From NCBI GenBank assembly GCA_037951105.1, contig JBAMJV010003077.1:1-64000 (forward strand): DNA of 64,000 nucleotides. The letters run 5' to 3'. Origin of the DNA: Echinarachnius parma (Eukaryota > Echinodermata > Echinoidea > Clypeasteroida > Echinarachniidae). Positions 32,799 through 46,300 of this stretch are shown here, one piece after another. Position numbers and translations under genes: made by a program. The number at the start of each line of letters is the position of its first letter. Position 1 is the stretch's first letter. The notes beneath the pieces are model-generated. The model was given only the letters and a program-made list of their open reading frames with translations. It was not told the DNA's origin and searched no databases.

Positions 32799-33040
32799 GG
32801 TTTCCCCTAATTGATGCTGCAAAAATTGTGGGTTGGGTGGTTTTGTTTTTAGATGCTCTTGTTATCAAATACAGTGCACGATTGTTGCTATATACGCTCA
32901 TTTACCACCATATATCCAGGAGACGTATAGTTCATTAGTTTTCAAACCGACGACGATGAGTGTAAGAACGAGGTTCCAATCGATATAGGAGCGCAGAAAA
33001 CCTGTCAACAGTAAATGAAGAACATTTAAATTACTCTGTC

Positions 33041-33401
33041 GTAAAGGGATCTAGTTAATTTGTTGACATGTGCGAACATTGACGTGATCTAATATGTCCA
33101 CTGAGTGATGTGAGAAAATTCCATGGTAAATGAATTTCATATGACCAAGTGATGAGCGAAAATGCTAAGTGATATTTGATACAGTAGTAATTCATTGCAC
33201 TAACTTTTACTCAGATATAATTTAAAATCCGAACTCAGCAATCATACACATCTTTTTAACGAAAGAGAAATGCGGACACCAAACTCAGAACCATGTTTCT
33301 ATCGGTAATACGACTACAACCAGGTATGTGAGAACCACAAGAGTTAAAAGTAATCACGTAATATTTATGTTTTTGACAATGTTATGTATAGATCCCTTTA
33401 A
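33041..33401 (+). mobile_element. M1 element, diverged
   Basis: TAAAGGGATCTAGTTAATTT to AATGTTATGTATAGATCCCT and TTAA. Confidence 0.6.
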
Positions 33402-34194
33402 GATACTTGTGCAATCCGTTGCCATGGTTTCTATGTCTGAACCAGCAATCAACATCACCGTCCATTTGAGAGACAGGTCAAGATTCCGATTTTCATAAAG
33501 AGTAGAATATTATGGTCGGTATCAGAGTAGACCAGATTTAAGAAAATTCAAATATTTTAGTAAATGAAGATTTAATTAAAAATGATTAATTAAAGAATCA
33601 CCCCTTCAGGACTGATCCCAATACTACTCGGGCTGTTGTTTATATAGAATGCATGTTATAGCAAAAATCAATCCGTCCTGAACGGGTGAAAGTTCACATT
33701 GTAATACTAGTTTGTAATTTTTAAAAATATGATAACTCAGTAATGTACGTACCTTAACACTGTTGTCCAACAAGGGATGGTTTAGACAATAAAGTCATAA
33801 GTATTTCCCCCGGTTTCATCAGGTTGCAAACAGTTGATCCAAATAACGCTGACCGATAGCTTCTCCGTTGGTTAAAACATGTCATATTTGTATATGATGT
33901 GGAGACAAAAATATCCACCTATGTACCATGCATGTAGGCTACGTGGTTGTTATTTTTTCCTTTCTAACTATGCTTTTTATTCACTCTTTTCATTTGGACA
34001 GTGAATATTGTACATATTGTGTTATATCACTGAAGCACCAGTTTTCAAATATGGGCTCCCTTGTATTCATGGTTTTATGGTTTCCTGTTCATGTCGCCGG
34101 CCAGAGCCGCGGTACATGTCACGAACAATCAATATTACGTAATCATGGTAAAGAAGCCACTGTGTGGACGCCGTCTTTGTGTACATTTTCTCGA
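33402..34194. other. Region upstream of gene 4
   Basis: Apart from the donor candidate at 33752 nothing is recognised. Any gene 4 promoter should lie here; no clear core promoter element. Confidence 0.4.
33753..33800 (-). other. Possible untranslated leader exon of gene 4
   Basis: On the minus strand GTTAAG is followed by GTACGT (GT at 33752-33751), about 0.9 kb upstream of the acceptor at 32818-32817 that precedes the first coding exon. The far border is arbitrary. Confidence 0.25.
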
Positions 34195-34293
34195 AAACAC
34201 ACAAAACTTCCTCGACCACAGGTTTAGTCTAGTTTTAGCCCAGCAAACACACAAAACCTCCTCGACCACAGGTTTAGTCTAGTTTTAGCCCAG
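34195..34293 (+). repeat. 50-bp direct duplication
   Basis: CTCGACCACAGGTTTAGTCT and flanks occur twice with a 50-bp period. Confidence 0.8.
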
Positions 34294-34327
34294 AAAAAGA
34301 AAAGTGAAACGGGGCCCTGGGAAACTT

Positions 34328-34403
34328 TTCAAATTGTTGTAAGTGCCCAGTTATTGTTACTACCATGGCAACAGCTAAAATAATTTAGTTACTAGATTCC
34401 TTT
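34328..34403 (+). mobile_element. M9/M1 fragment
   Basis: AATTGTTGTAAGTGCCCAGT ... CCATGGCAACAGCT matches the left arm of the 37745 palindrome, then AGTTACTAGATTCCTTTAA matches an M1 end. Confidence 0.35.
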
Positions 34404-34508
34404 AAAAGTATTCCTGTATTTTGCAGAATGTATTGCGTTAAACCCCAACCAGATCGGTTTTATATCAAGCATCCTCTCTACATGCGTACATACAAACTCA
34501 TATCCACA

Positions 34509-34604
34509 CAAACACACACACACACACACACACACAAAAAAAAAAAAAAACACACACACACATACACAAACACACGCAAGTTCTCTCACACACACACACA
34601 CCTT

Positions 34605-34635
<31 letters not shown>

Positions 34636-34640
34636 AACAC
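34509..34640 (+). repeat. (CA)n microsatellite
   Basis: ACAC tracts broken by a 15-A run and short unique bits; the hAT-like MITE copy B inserted at its edge. Confidence 0.9.
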
Positions 34641-34649
34641 ACATTCACT

Positions 34650-34745
34650 CACGGGCGTAGACACGTCATTGATACCTATTCAACTGGGGGGATGATCTAT
34701 TCATTCATCCCCCCTGATGAATAGGTATAAGTCGCTGCGCCCGTG
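34650..34745. mobile_element. hAT-like palindromic MITE, copy B
   Basis: Same family, ends CACGGGCG and CGCCCGTG. Flanked by perfect 8-bp repeats CATTCACT at 34642-34649 and 34746-34753, within the CA-rich tract. Confidence 0.8.
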
Positions 34746-35263
34746 CATTCACTCACATACATGCACACACTCACACACGTACAAGTGTCGCATAAATACT
34801 CGCATAAACATACGCACGTAAGTACGCACACACACGCAGGTAAAATAAACACACAAATACTCTCTCTCTCTCTTCTTTTGGAATAAGCTGTACATCAAAG
34901 GGCTTGTATAATTATTGACATGGCAATGGGACCTCAATGACTATTTAAATTACAATATCAACTTGGGTTGTCAGAGATTTCGAAATTCTATCTCTCATTT
35001 GAATGTTTAAATGAATACCAATCCTTGAGTTGCTTGTCAAATGTCATTATATTTGTTCTGTGTCTTAAATCACTCCTCAAATAGCGAGCATAATAAACCT
35101 GTGGCCGAGAGCACGATCATGACCCAGGACCAGCCCTAGTTCCATCATCAAACCATGTTTTTTTTTTAAAGAGCAAACTTGAAATAAATACAGTACTCGG
35201 GTATTGGCTCTTTTATATAAATTGCTCGTGAGTAATTTTATGCATTTTTGTGGACATTCCATT

Positions 35264-35757
35264 AAAGTGAAACCAGTAAAGTGTTTACTCCACGAAAATT
35301 ACTTGGAGCTTCCACATTTCTCTTCTACCGTGTTGTTTGGCTTATGGTAAGAGAATAATAAAATAGGGTTAGATTGAATGTTTAGAATGCCCCTTTAGTA
35401 TGACGATATCTATCATTGATAATCATTCAGCTCAAGAGCGTTAATGAACGGTCATAAACCTCATACACGTTATTCAGTAATTCGTTGTAAAAGCTGACGC
35501 TTTTTAACCAGGAAAGTAGTGTTCTTTTTCAATGAAACTTTCACACATCATTCAGACATATCTTACAATGATTTTGGTATAGGATTGAAGTCTCAAATGT
35601 AATTTTGGGCAATATCTGACACCATGGGCGTCGATATTTACGTAATACCCATTCATCAAGGGGGATGGATGAATGGATCACCCCCCCCCCCCCCTGATCA
35701 ATGGGTATCAATGACAGATCGACGCCCGTGTCTGACACTATACAGGTGCACCTTTAA
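35264..35757 (+). mobile_element. M3 element carrying a nested hAT-like MITE
   Basis: TTAAAGTGAAACCAGTAAAG, ATTACTTGGAGCTTCCACAT, TTGTTTGGCTTATGG to ACAGGTGCACCTTTAA. The MITE at 35623-35730 splits its right part. Confidence 0.5.
35623..35730. mobile_element. hAT-like palindromic MITE, copy C, nested in an M3 element
   Basis: Starts CATGGGCGTCGAT, ends GATCGACGCCCGTG; flanked by perfect TCTGACAC duplications at 35615-35622 and 35731-35738. The surrounding M3 element resumes after it. Confidence 0.85.
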
Positions 35758-36069
35758 GTAGATTTATTTTGACTTTCAAATCTGGCAGGATTCGTCTCCA
35801 CTTTCCTGCATAGTAATTTTTTTTAAAAGTTAATAGTGACGTTGGTCAACTCCTAAAGTAATTCGTTCGCCCAGAGATCGACATATAAACTATCATTATC
35901 GTCATCATCATCCACATGATCATCGGTATCATCATAATTATCACAAGCATCAGTCTATTCGTAACCGCTAGTAAAATTCGTAAAATGATACATTTCGTTC
36001 TTGACGTTATTAAAGAAGATGGGGGCCATTATAACACAGGAGATCAACGCTGAGAAATATATATTTCAT

Positions 36070-36130
36070 AATTTAAGATCCTATCCACCTTTTGCAAGCC
36101 AAAATCTGAAATAATAGAGATCATAATATT
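36070..36130 (-). mobile_element. M4 end fragment
   Basis: CCACCTTTTGCAAGCCAAAA matches the end of M4 in reverse. Confidence 0.35.
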
Positions 36131-36516
36131 TAAAGGGACTTAGTAACATTGTCCAAATCCTCAAAATACAATTTTAATTCTAACCGTTCCCTCATACCTT
36201 GTTGTATTCGTATTACCAATAAAATCATGGGACAGGTTTCGGTTTTTCAAATTTCCCTTTCGTTACAAAGATATGTACGATCGAAGTATTCAGATAAGAA
36301 AAACTCCGGTGGAGTTTTTCTTACTGTGTACAAAGTGAGTGCAGTGAGTAGGTGACTATCACTTTGCATTTTTACTCATTACTTGGCCATGCAATGTCCA
36401 TTTGACTTGAAATTTTGACACAATACCCTGTGGACATATGAGATAACAACAATATACATTGCATCAACCATTCATCACTTTTTGCACATGTCAACAAAGT
36501 TACTAGATCCCTTTAA
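36129..36516 (-). mobile_element. M1 element, full length
   Basis: TTTAAAGGGACTTAGTAACA to AGTTACTAGATCCCTTTAA. Preceded by an M4 fragment. Confidence 0.7.
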
Positions 36517-37100
36517 GAATTATCCTGAAAAGATTAGGACTGTACAGTGTCTTTTCGTTGAGTTATAATGACTTTTACATCTATAAAAGGTACGCTCTTT
36601 TATGTTTGTCTAGTTCCCTCTACGTTAGCTTTTGAATAGTGTATGTACCGTAAATGGAAAGTATAGAAAGGGGAAGGCTGTCGAACATTTAACGATTGTG
36701 ATAAGATAATGGCATGTATAGAAAAGGTTGTCTAATAATTGATAATATTACTATGAAATTTTTAATTATTGACTAAATTATATAATAGGAGGGATATCAT
36801 GTATCTTTGGCCAAATATGTTCACCTTCATGTCATTCTATATCGTATGTAATGTTAATATCTTACTATTTTTATAATGCACTTCTTATCTTCAAAGCCAT
36901 GCGTGTTTTATCCCATACACATTCCAGTAATTCCAGTAACAATCGAGGAAAACATTTTGTATGTTAAAGTGATTCAATAACTTCATATTAGTTTTAAAAA
37001 TTGACATGAGACTTACATAATATATCAATACAAACGAATACAAAATGTGTCCCTGTGCCCTACGTGCCCCCCCCCCCCGTGCCCCCCTTAGCTAAGCCAC

Positions 37101-37102
<2 letters not shown>

Positions 37103-37163
<61 letters not shown>

Positions 37164-37210
37164 GGAGGATGAGGAGGATGAGGAGGATGAGGAGGATGAG
37201 GAGGATGAGG

Positions 37211-37256
<46 letters not shown>

Positions 37257-37282
37257 GGATGATGAGGATGATGAGGATGATG

Positions 37283-37316
<34 letters not shown>

Positions 37317-37327
37317 GGATAATGATG

Positions 37328-37370
<43 letters not shown>

Positions 37371-37480
37371 GGATGATGAGGAGGATGAGGAGGATGAGGA
37401 GGATGAGGAGGATGAGGAGGATGAGGAGGATGAGGGGGATGAGGAGGATGATGAGGATGATGAGGATGATGAGGATGATG

Positions 37481-37544
<64 letters not shown>
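37103..37544 (+). repeat. (GAT)n/(GAGGAT)n microsatellite, 440 bp
   Basis: Blocks of pure GAT alternate with blocks of GAG-GAT and GAT-GAG-GAT. Open in all three plus frames as a trivial result. Confidence 0.95.
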
Positions 37545-37546
<2 letters not shown>

Positions 37547-37744
37547 AAGGCATCAAGCTAAATTTCGCTTTGATTTGTGGATGGTGCGGTTTTCGTTCGT
37601 TCCCAGTGATGCTGCGTACATCGTGTGAAAGTTGTCATCCTTACGAAGTTAAGACTCACTCAAGTAGATCCTGTAAAGTGTAGGGAATGTGAAAATAAAT
37701 AATTTGATGGATTAGACTAAAGAAATTCAGGATAAATGAATACA

Positions 37745-37866
37745 AAACACTTGCAATTGTTGTAAGTGTCCAAGTATTGTAACTACCATGGCAACAGCTG
37801 TAATGCTGATTGGCTGTTGACCAAATAGTTACAATAATTGGACACTTACAACAATTGCAAGTGTTT
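37745..37866. mobile_element. M9 palindromic element
   Basis: AAACACTTGCAATTGTTGTA at the left and TACAACAATTGCAAGTGTTT at the right, with arms about 40 bp and an ACCATGGCAACAGCTG centre. Confidence 0.55.
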
Positions 37867-40494
37867 ATGAAATGGGCTACTGGTTCTTTCAGAAACAAAT
37901 ATTTTAGGGCGTTTTTGTTTATCTAAATTCTATGTCAATACATTTATAATTTGGCTTCCAACATCAACTTGCTCGCATGTATGTAAGTTTTTGTGCTGTT
38001 TGTTTGTTTGTGTGTTTTTTTTAACAGAATACTGTGAATTTTGGCGCTAACCAACGTCGAAAAGTAGGCATATTGTTTACGCAAAGATCGTTACATCGGC
38101 TCACGCATATATTTATCCCTATTGTTTGCGTTAGACATTTTGGTCTGATACATGATATTTGATTGTTATAAGAATAAACTGCGGCTTGCAGCAAAATCGC
38201 AGATAAAGAAGAAGAAGAATGGGTATTCAAGAGCGCTGTTTTGTTTATACGCGACCAATAAAAGGAGGTCACGAAGATCATGAAATCCCGGAAGAACACC
38301 CTTTTTTGTTTTAATCAATGACTGTTTAGCCTTTCCAGTATACCATTCATATCAATTAATTGCATCGTTTGCATCGTTTGAAGGAATAATTCAAATGAAG
38401 GAGAAAAAAAATGATTGGCTCACCGCAAACGAAAAGGAATAATTAGTGAAAGTACAGATGGTGCACCCTTCATACCGCAGCTCTGTTCCAGGGTCATCGG
38501 GTCACGCACAGCTGCCGCGACCCCCTCTTTGTGTTCCTCTTCCTCTCCCTCAGTACCGATACTCGCTCACGCTCTCGTCTCGTTGTTGGGGACAAGTGGC
38601 ACTGGATGACTGTCTGGAAGAAATGGATGACGATTTCGTGGTCGTGTACTGTGTGACTGTCAAAGATTCATAACTGGGCTAATTTGTGCACACTGCAGAC
38701 ACCGAAACAGTGTGTATTTCGCCCCATGCGCAAGTCGTTCGCAATTATTATGACACCGCACTTCTTATATTTTATGAACTACCTTTGAAGTTAGCCTATA
38801 GCTGAGATTATTACGGGAAAACAAATATGCTTACCTCATATTACGATTTATACATTTATTTACTATTATATAGGCGTAACAAACATAAATAATAGGTGTA
38901 TATTCATGGCCAAATATTTATTGGTTTCAAGGGTTCATGTGCTTTTAAGTTTCCGTTTCATATAAAATAAACAAATATTGTATTTACTCAATTAATGTTG
39001 CAAACACATAAAAGTTAGGCGACGAATTTGCCTACATTAAAACCTTAACTCAAACTTCAAGGCTAGTTACTTCTTTTACACGGCAATTACAGATTCAATG
39101 CTGTTTTAACCATCGTCAACATGATTCCAACATTATGAAAGAACGTACAGAGTAGACGAGGACAGACATAGAAGTACAAATTTGTAATTATTTATTATTG
39201 TTATTTAACATAATTATCACTATAATAAGCTGTCTTTTGAATGGTATTACTTACGTCTTTCACGAACAGAGAGAAGCTAGACGTTTATTAGTATGAAAGT
39301 TCATCTGTATTGGTAATTCATTGGATATCCATCTCAACCTTCACTGAACCCCGATGAGGGGGGGGGGGGGGGGGGGGGTATTGACGTACTTCAATGGGGG
39401 CGCTACAAGCTATATACCGATGATCAATCGTTACGTCACGAAGGTAAAGTCGGGTAACAACGCTGACGAAGGCTATAGATGACAGCCAACAATTTTGAAG
39501 GTAAATATTTGATTGTGATCAAAAGTTTTAAACAGTTAGGGTTTTATTGCTAAAGGACTTTGCTAGGGCGTTTTACTGTGCTTTAATTACTCCGTGGTTG
39601 GCAAGTATGATAATTATTTGAACTTCGTGTTTTTATGATAGTTCGAATTCTCAACAAATAACGAGAAACGCTTAGAAAACATAAACACCATTTCTAGTTA
39701 AACGATTCAAGGGTCTTCACAGGTTTTCGTAACACAATTTTCTAGCACAACATGTAGCTGTATAGCGCCATCTCGCGTAATACAACTAAAATGAATCGTA
39801 TCAAATAGTGGAAGGTTTGTTCTCTGTATTCGTATGTATATAGATTATATTAGAAGGAAATTGTAATGTATATAATTCGCTTTATGTAATGGGATATCCA
39901 TTTGTATGACAATTATGTATAAGAAATTGTTATTGATGTTTTTTTTCTGTTGTATATTTGGAGGAATAAATCATAAAAGTGTAGCCTCTTTATTGTTTGT
40001 GCACACTTCTCTCAGAGGAACGTGCATATAATGTTATAACATTGTTCATCAGAGACGACACAAAGTAATTAAATAAGTAAACGAGCACTATATCATGCAC
40101 TCCCTGGCGAGCATTTATATAAAAAACGATTCATTATGACTTATGACGCCAGATGGCGGACTGTACTTTTACCTGAAGAAGAAGAAGAAGACTTATCATA
40201 TGGGGAAAGGTAGAGCGACACTGGACAGCCAATGATTTCGAGAGATTTTTGTTTGACAGGGATCAGCCCGCGGTTTTTTGTAAGTGCGCCATCTAGCGAC
40301 AGACATTCGTAAAATGTTAACGGCGCAGAACGTTTGTACTTTGGAAAACAATGTCCCTAAAATGCCACTATACAATACAAATAAATGTCCTTTTCAAGCT
40401 TACAAATAGTATTTTGACATCTAGGAATAGCAAATGGACGGAATCACGGAATTATAGAGATCCGTGGAAAGAATGGCGCCTTCCTTCTTTCATT
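37867..40494. other. Long stretch without a recognised gene
   Basis: A GC-richer patch at 38430-38680 carries two overlapping 64-75 codon frames without known motifs. A 22-G run sits at 39357. AT-rich sequence otherwise. Confidence 0.4.
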
Positions 40495-40893
40495 TAAAGG
40501 GATCCATAAACTTGGTAAAATATTCAATCAAAATCACTTGGAGCTTTCAGTTAATTCTCATGTACCTTGTTGTTTGGCTTCAAATTTAATGGGATTTGAT
40601 TTTTCGAATATCTCCCGAATTATGGAGATATTTAATATTCAATTGTAAAGTGTCTGTAGACGCTTTCGACCGTAGGCAAGAGTATCCGAATTCAAAATAC
40701 TTCACGCAAACGATCGGAATAAAATCGGACATCGATTTACCCTTTTTTTTCAATTGGTTATCATTATTCATTTTCTATGAAAGTCTCACATATCATTCTC
40801 GAGAATATTATAATGATATTGGTATAGCCTATGATAGAAGTCTCAAATATCACTTTTGGGAACAAAATGTAAAGTTAACGGATCCCTTTAACT
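40495..40893 (+). mobile_element. M3 element, full length
   Basis: TTTAAAGGGATCCATAAACT to AAGTTAACGGATCCCTTTAA, about 395 bp, with the CACTTGGAGCTTTCAG and TTGTTGTTTGGCTT blocks. Confidence 0.65.
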
Positions 40894-41243
40894 GTGACGT
40901 TTGTGCGGACCTACAGTCCTGACATATTATGTTCCGTGCGTGAAATGTTATCACCGAATTTTTTTTTTTTAAACAACAACTTCTGTGGAATGTATTATGA
41001 TATTTCATTATATAATCATAGCAATGATCCACTGGCAGAATATGAAATTTGATTATCATTATTTTCATGTCCACACAATGACATGACCATAGAATTGAAT
41101 ATAGATGTCACAATCAGACAAGAGAGGGCGCAAATTCAAAAGAATTTGTAATTTCGGCCATGTGACCATTTTGTTCAAATTTGTACCACGTTCCCCACTC
41201 CTGCTGCTCCTTAATCCCAAAAGGACGTTATCTTACTGATTCC

Positions 41244-41457
41244 TCGTTCTGACTTTGTACACAGTTATGACTCTCCAGTGGATAGTTAAAAATACGAACG
41301 CTTAAATCGTAAATATCTTTCTAACGAAAGGGAAATTCGAGAAACCAACACATATTCCATGCTTCTATTGGTAATACGAATACAACAAGGTATGAGAGAA
41401 CCATTAGATTTCTAATGAAGTTTTGTGGATTTAGGCAATGTTACTAGATCCCTTTAA
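41244..41457 (+). mobile_element. M1 right-half fragment
   Basis: From TCTGACTTTGTACACAGTTA to GGCAATGTTACTAGATCCCT and TTAA. Confidence 0.55.
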
Positions 41458-42334
41458 GATGATTTTTTTTTTACTCCATCTCCTCTATACGTGTGCTAAT
41501 AAAAGCCCAAGACATCTCAACTTCGCTACGGGAGGGCCTATGTTAGCGTGACTCGCTCCCAACCGTATGTAACCAACACGTCAACTCGAATCTTGCGAGA
41601 CATCTATGCACAGACCCGTGCCCGGGCTGATAATTGCAAGGGCCGCGCTGATCTTCCGTGCAGTGCATGCATACCGACTAGGAAAAGTACAAGTGACCTC
41701 AACTGGCCGTGGCTACCCCCCCCCCCCCCCCCCCCCACCCACCTCTCACCCACACCACCATCCCCTGTACCCTACCACTATACCACATCAACACCATAAC
41801 CATTTACGTCCACTGATGTGCTGGTGCGCATACTGTGTAAATTATGGGTTCTATTTATAAAGTTGTAAAGATTGTATGAAGTTAGCGTTTGGTAACGTAG
41901 TTTGCACGACGACGATATATTATAGCGAAACAAAAAATAGTGTGTGTCAACTATGGGAGTGTCAAATGGACAGGGGACTGGTGTGATAGGGTGGGGTAGA
42001 GGGCAGGGTGGAGGAGGGGGCGGGGGGGGGGGGTGTAGTGTGAAGGGAAAATAGGTTATGGGAAATAGAAAGTACATGACCAGTAAAATGAGATGTGATT
42101 AGGATGTATGTGTAGGTTAAAGAGCATCAAGCGTGGGGATGCTACATAGCGGGTCGCCATTTTGAACTGGGTTAGTTTGCGCGCACCGCATGACACTGAG
42201 CTAACGTGCATTACGCACCGTGCGCAACGCGTATGCAAGATGGCGCCGCGCATCTCATTTGACGAATCTGAACTACCTTTAATGTATACGGTCAAAGTCA
42301 AAGTACTTTATGCTAGGTTATGTCAGGAAGTCTC
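41458..42334. other. GC-richer stretch without a recognised gene
   Basis: 41540-41700 has a frame starting MTRSQPYVTNTSTRILRDIY, then a C run. 42170-42260 is CpG-rich with an AAGATGGCGCC motif resembling a YY1-type promoter site. Neither could be tied to a gene. Confidence 0.35.
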
Positions 42335-42420
42335 ATGGTATGGTATGTTGGGTCGGGCCTTCACCTTCTAATGCGAAGGCCGTAGGTTCGAAACTCATAC
42401 CGCGGCACGTACGTTCTTCA
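42335..42420 (+). repeat. tRNA-like SINE head fragment
   Basis: GTCGGGCCTTCACC ... GAAGGCCGTAGGTTCGAAACTC resembles a B box preceded by an anticodon-like hairpin. Neither arm set is complete, so a functional tRNA is unlikely. Confidence 0.35.
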
Positions 42421-42539
42421 GCTGTAAAACAAACAAACAAAAAAGTTACCCATGTCTATTGTTCGCTGCTCCCCAATCATAACGGATGTCTATATACATG
42501 TACTGTACACGTGGGGCCGGTATGCTTTGGGCGTGTATA

Positions 42540-42740
42540 CAATAGACCGCTTCTGTAATGTATGCAAATAATATGCGTATGACGTAAGACTCCCCGTTGG
42601 CAAGCTTAACAATAGTAACTAGGTCCGGCAAGCTTAGTTTGCCGGAGCTTGCCGGACCTAGTTACTATTGTTAAGCTTGCCAACGGGGAGTCTGACGTCA
42701 TACGCATATTATTTGCATACATTACAGAAGCGGTCTATTG
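42540..42740. repeat. Near-perfect 201-bp palindrome
   Basis: 95-bp arms, 42540-42634 and 42646-42740, are reverse complements apart from one base (GACGTAAGACT versus GACGTCAGACT). The loop is 11 bases. No clear flanking duplication. Probably a very young foldback or inverted duplication. Confidence 0.85.
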
Positions 42741-43121
42741 CATATCACTGGGCATGTGTGCCGCCAGGATGAAATGGTCACAATGGAGGGGGAAAAAGGT
42801 GCACTTAGTATAATACTGTATTATGTCATAGGTATACTGTGACTGTAGTAACTATGGGGAAAATCGCTCAGAGATTGTTTCTTATTAAACGCTATATCAA
42901 TCACAAATATGAACTATTATTGTGTTGAAGATCGCGAAAAATTCCCATGTGTCATTATCATCAAACCGTGAGTCCGACAAAATGTATTATGAGATTAAGT
43001 ATCTGAGTAATGTACATGCAATTTTAATGTATAACATACAAATTGAAAACACATAACAATAACATTATCCATTCAACATTTATGTTTGGCCTTAATCCTT
43101 TTTAGCTAACTGTTTCTTATT

Positions 43122-43223
43122 ATAATGATTATAATTATTATTATCATCATTATTATTATTATTATTATAATTATAATTATAATTATAATTATAATTATAA
43201 TTATAATTATAATTATAATTATA

Positions 43224-43272
<49 letters not shown>

Positions 43273-43275
43273 TTA

Positions 43276-43310
<35 letters not shown>

Positions 43311-43352
43311 ATAATAATAATAATAATAATTATTATTATTATTATTATTAAT
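43122..43352. repeat. (ATT)n/(AATTAT)n microsatellite
   Basis: ATT and TAATTA units over 230 bp, turning to (AAT)n at the right, so much is self-complementary. Confidence 0.95.
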
Positions 43353-46300
43353 ATAAGTGTAACTATACATGCTACATGAACTAATATCCAAATGTAAGAA
43401 CAAATTATGATTAGTGAAATAAAGTACAGGAAACACGAGTTGTCCACACTGCTATTCCCTTCCTTCGTTCATGATAAATGTAATTTATCGTGAAATGCTT
43501 ATACATTTCTGAAAAAATATCGTCCACTAAAATTCCTTGTTCCTTGTTCTTTCATTTTTTGCAGGGATTTAATTTATGTCCCAAATAACTTTATAAGATA
43601 AGTCACCGAGTTGGTGCAATGAGACGCGACCCGCCAACTGAAGGTGACATTAGGTGAAATAAATGTGTTAAATATCCGATTATGTGACATTTATGCGATA
43701 ATTTGACATACATCACGTAAGTGACCCGCACATACGCTCTAGAAACGCGATGGTATAATGAGCAGCCACGCAAGGAAATGTACACCTTGTCAGTGGTGGG
43801 GAGGGGGGGGGGGGGGGGGGGGGGGAGGCACGTAACCCCCGCCCCAATAATTTGTCAAAACAAAGATAAACATCCTAAAAATAAATAGTGTTCCCCTAAT
43901 CATTCGGACTACATAATATCTAAAAATGTATATCAAATGTAGTTCGGATCCGTAAATCAGACGCGCGGTGCCATATTGAGAACGCCTTGCGCGCGGTGCG
44001 GAATGCACACTGGCTCAGTGTTATGAAATACGCACAAATTAATATAGGCTTTAGTTTTAATTAAAAAATTATCATACCCAAGCATGGCAATTTTTAAGTT
44101 CGGGTTATGTTGTATAATACAGATGTTGGTGTCAGCACTGTACTTTATGTCTTGCCGACAGTCCGTGAAACCCGACTGAAATGATTCTATTATTGTCTGA
44201 ATATAAGGGATTATTGGTTCGAGTATATACAGGTGGAGCAGTCAGTGAGTGGTATAGGGTAAGGGTGTGGTTACAGTGACAGTGACAGCGACACAAACTA
44301 TTAAACAAAAACATAAAGGGAAAATGTGTTCAAAAAATTATATAATACAAAGGGTGCGCCCCTCGAGACAATTGGAGTGTCCCCAATCAGTCAAACCACA
44401 CTATGCAACCGAGGGGGGGGGGGGGGGGGGGGGGGGGTGCAGAAGGTCGACAGTTAATTTGGCCGACGTAATATTTGCTTCTTTTTAACCATTATTGTTT
44501 TATTTTTTTGGCCAAATTTGTGGGGGCCTTGCGCGCCCCAGGCCCTATCCCCAGGGTAAGAGTAAAAAGAAAACAAGAAAGTGCATGAGAATTATATAGC
44601 TAGGTAAATACTAATCATATCAGACCGCGCGGGGTAAAACTATTGCTAAAAGAAAGATAAGAAAAGGAAACTTATATACAAGAAAGAGAAGAAAATACAA
44701 TAAAATATGGCTAGGGATTGAAATTCAATTGGGCCAACTTGATATATTTCGTTCCTCATGTGGACCCGCGTGATTGGAAGATATTAGGGGTGATGCGCCC
44801 CAAAAAGAGTGACTGACGGGAATGCATGCTCACACACCTTTTGATATTATACTGGGTCTATCGAATCAGAATCAATTTGGGACTAAATCACCACACCTGC
44901 CTCCGAACCATGTTAACCCATAACGTCCTACAGGAATCTGGTGGACCCTGCATGTATTGACTCTATTATAGGGATTGTAGATTCTAAATTTAGTATAGGG
45001 AACAGGTTTAACTGGTTCACCCCCAATTCTGTTATTATGTTGACCGCCTCCTCGGAGGTGAAACTCGGACGAGATAAACGAGTTTTGCAGCGGACGTGCA
45101 TTTCCCTCGTTCAGTTGCACACCAACGTCAACGCCGAGAGCAGAGGGAGGGGGATGGGGTGGATGTATTCCCTTGTACGAATGATTGTCCCATCGTGTCG
45201 CCAAACCATCATTTGCGGAGAAATAAAATATATGTATATCTAAATCTATTAAAATAATAATATGTATTTCCCACACCATTGGTAGATAAGTTTTTACCAC
45301 GATTGCGATCATTAAAAATAGCAGTCATTTGAGTACATGCATTCCGCCCGCCCTTATTTGAAAAACAAATATATTGCCCTGCTGCCGCCAACCTTTTGCC
45401 GAAAAAACAAAATATTATACAAATATTGAAAACATGTATGAAATAATAGGCCTGAATGAGACCAAGCTGTCCCCGGGGACCCATGGGTAAATACATGACA
45501 TCTTGGAACCTTCTATCCCATTTCTTCTTGAAAAAAAAAAAACATAAGTACGTAAATTTATGATGATACATCTTTTTCGGAATTAAGAATGACAATATAC
45601 TGTATGGCAAATAAAAGGTATTTATCAATGATCATGTACCAATGTAAAACATGAGAGATTATTATAAGTTCCATGTAACTTCATATCAGTGTCGTAGCTT
45701 GAAGGGGTTTAGGGAGGGTGCTAACGAGATCGTATGGGGGTACAAATACAACACAGAGGGTGCACCTTATAATTGAGTGTCGACCCCCCCCCCCCCCCCC
45801 CCCCCCCCATTCATGATTCATGTGTAAGCCCATGTTATACGAGTCTGAATTAGATGATCAAATAACATTAAACATCATTTTCGAGAAAAAAATGCAATTA
45901 ACCGCCAGTGTGACAAATAACTTGATCATATTATAATGACGTCCTGAACGTTATACCCAATTCTTTGGTAACAAAATATGTTGACAAATCATAAGGATAA
46001 GCTCCGTATACAATATTGATTGAATAAGTAATAACAATTTAGCTATTGATGTCGGGATCATAATCATTATAATGGAATGTGAAATGGATAATCATGCTAT
46101 GAAGAAAGGAAGATGAATCAAATAATTTGGTTCTGGTGGAGGACAAAAAAAATGAACCATCATGGTATTGGTTCCATGCATGCAATTCTGCATAACATTC
46201 TTAATAATGCTTATCGAGTTGCTGCTGCTAAAACGGACCGCCCGGTACCCATCGCTGATTGAATTTTGCCCCGTCTCTCCGGGGAGGCGGTCAAGGTTGA

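Noticed and set aside
37055-37561. 168-codon Met/Arg-rich frame
   Set aside because: Translation of a (GAT/GAG)n microsatellite.
38415-38673. Small secreted or acidic protein frame
   Set aside because: Two overlapping short frames of equal quality, no signal peptide and no splice or promoter support.
43092-43447. Asn/Tyr- or Ile-rich frames
   Set aside because: Translation of an ATT microsatellite.
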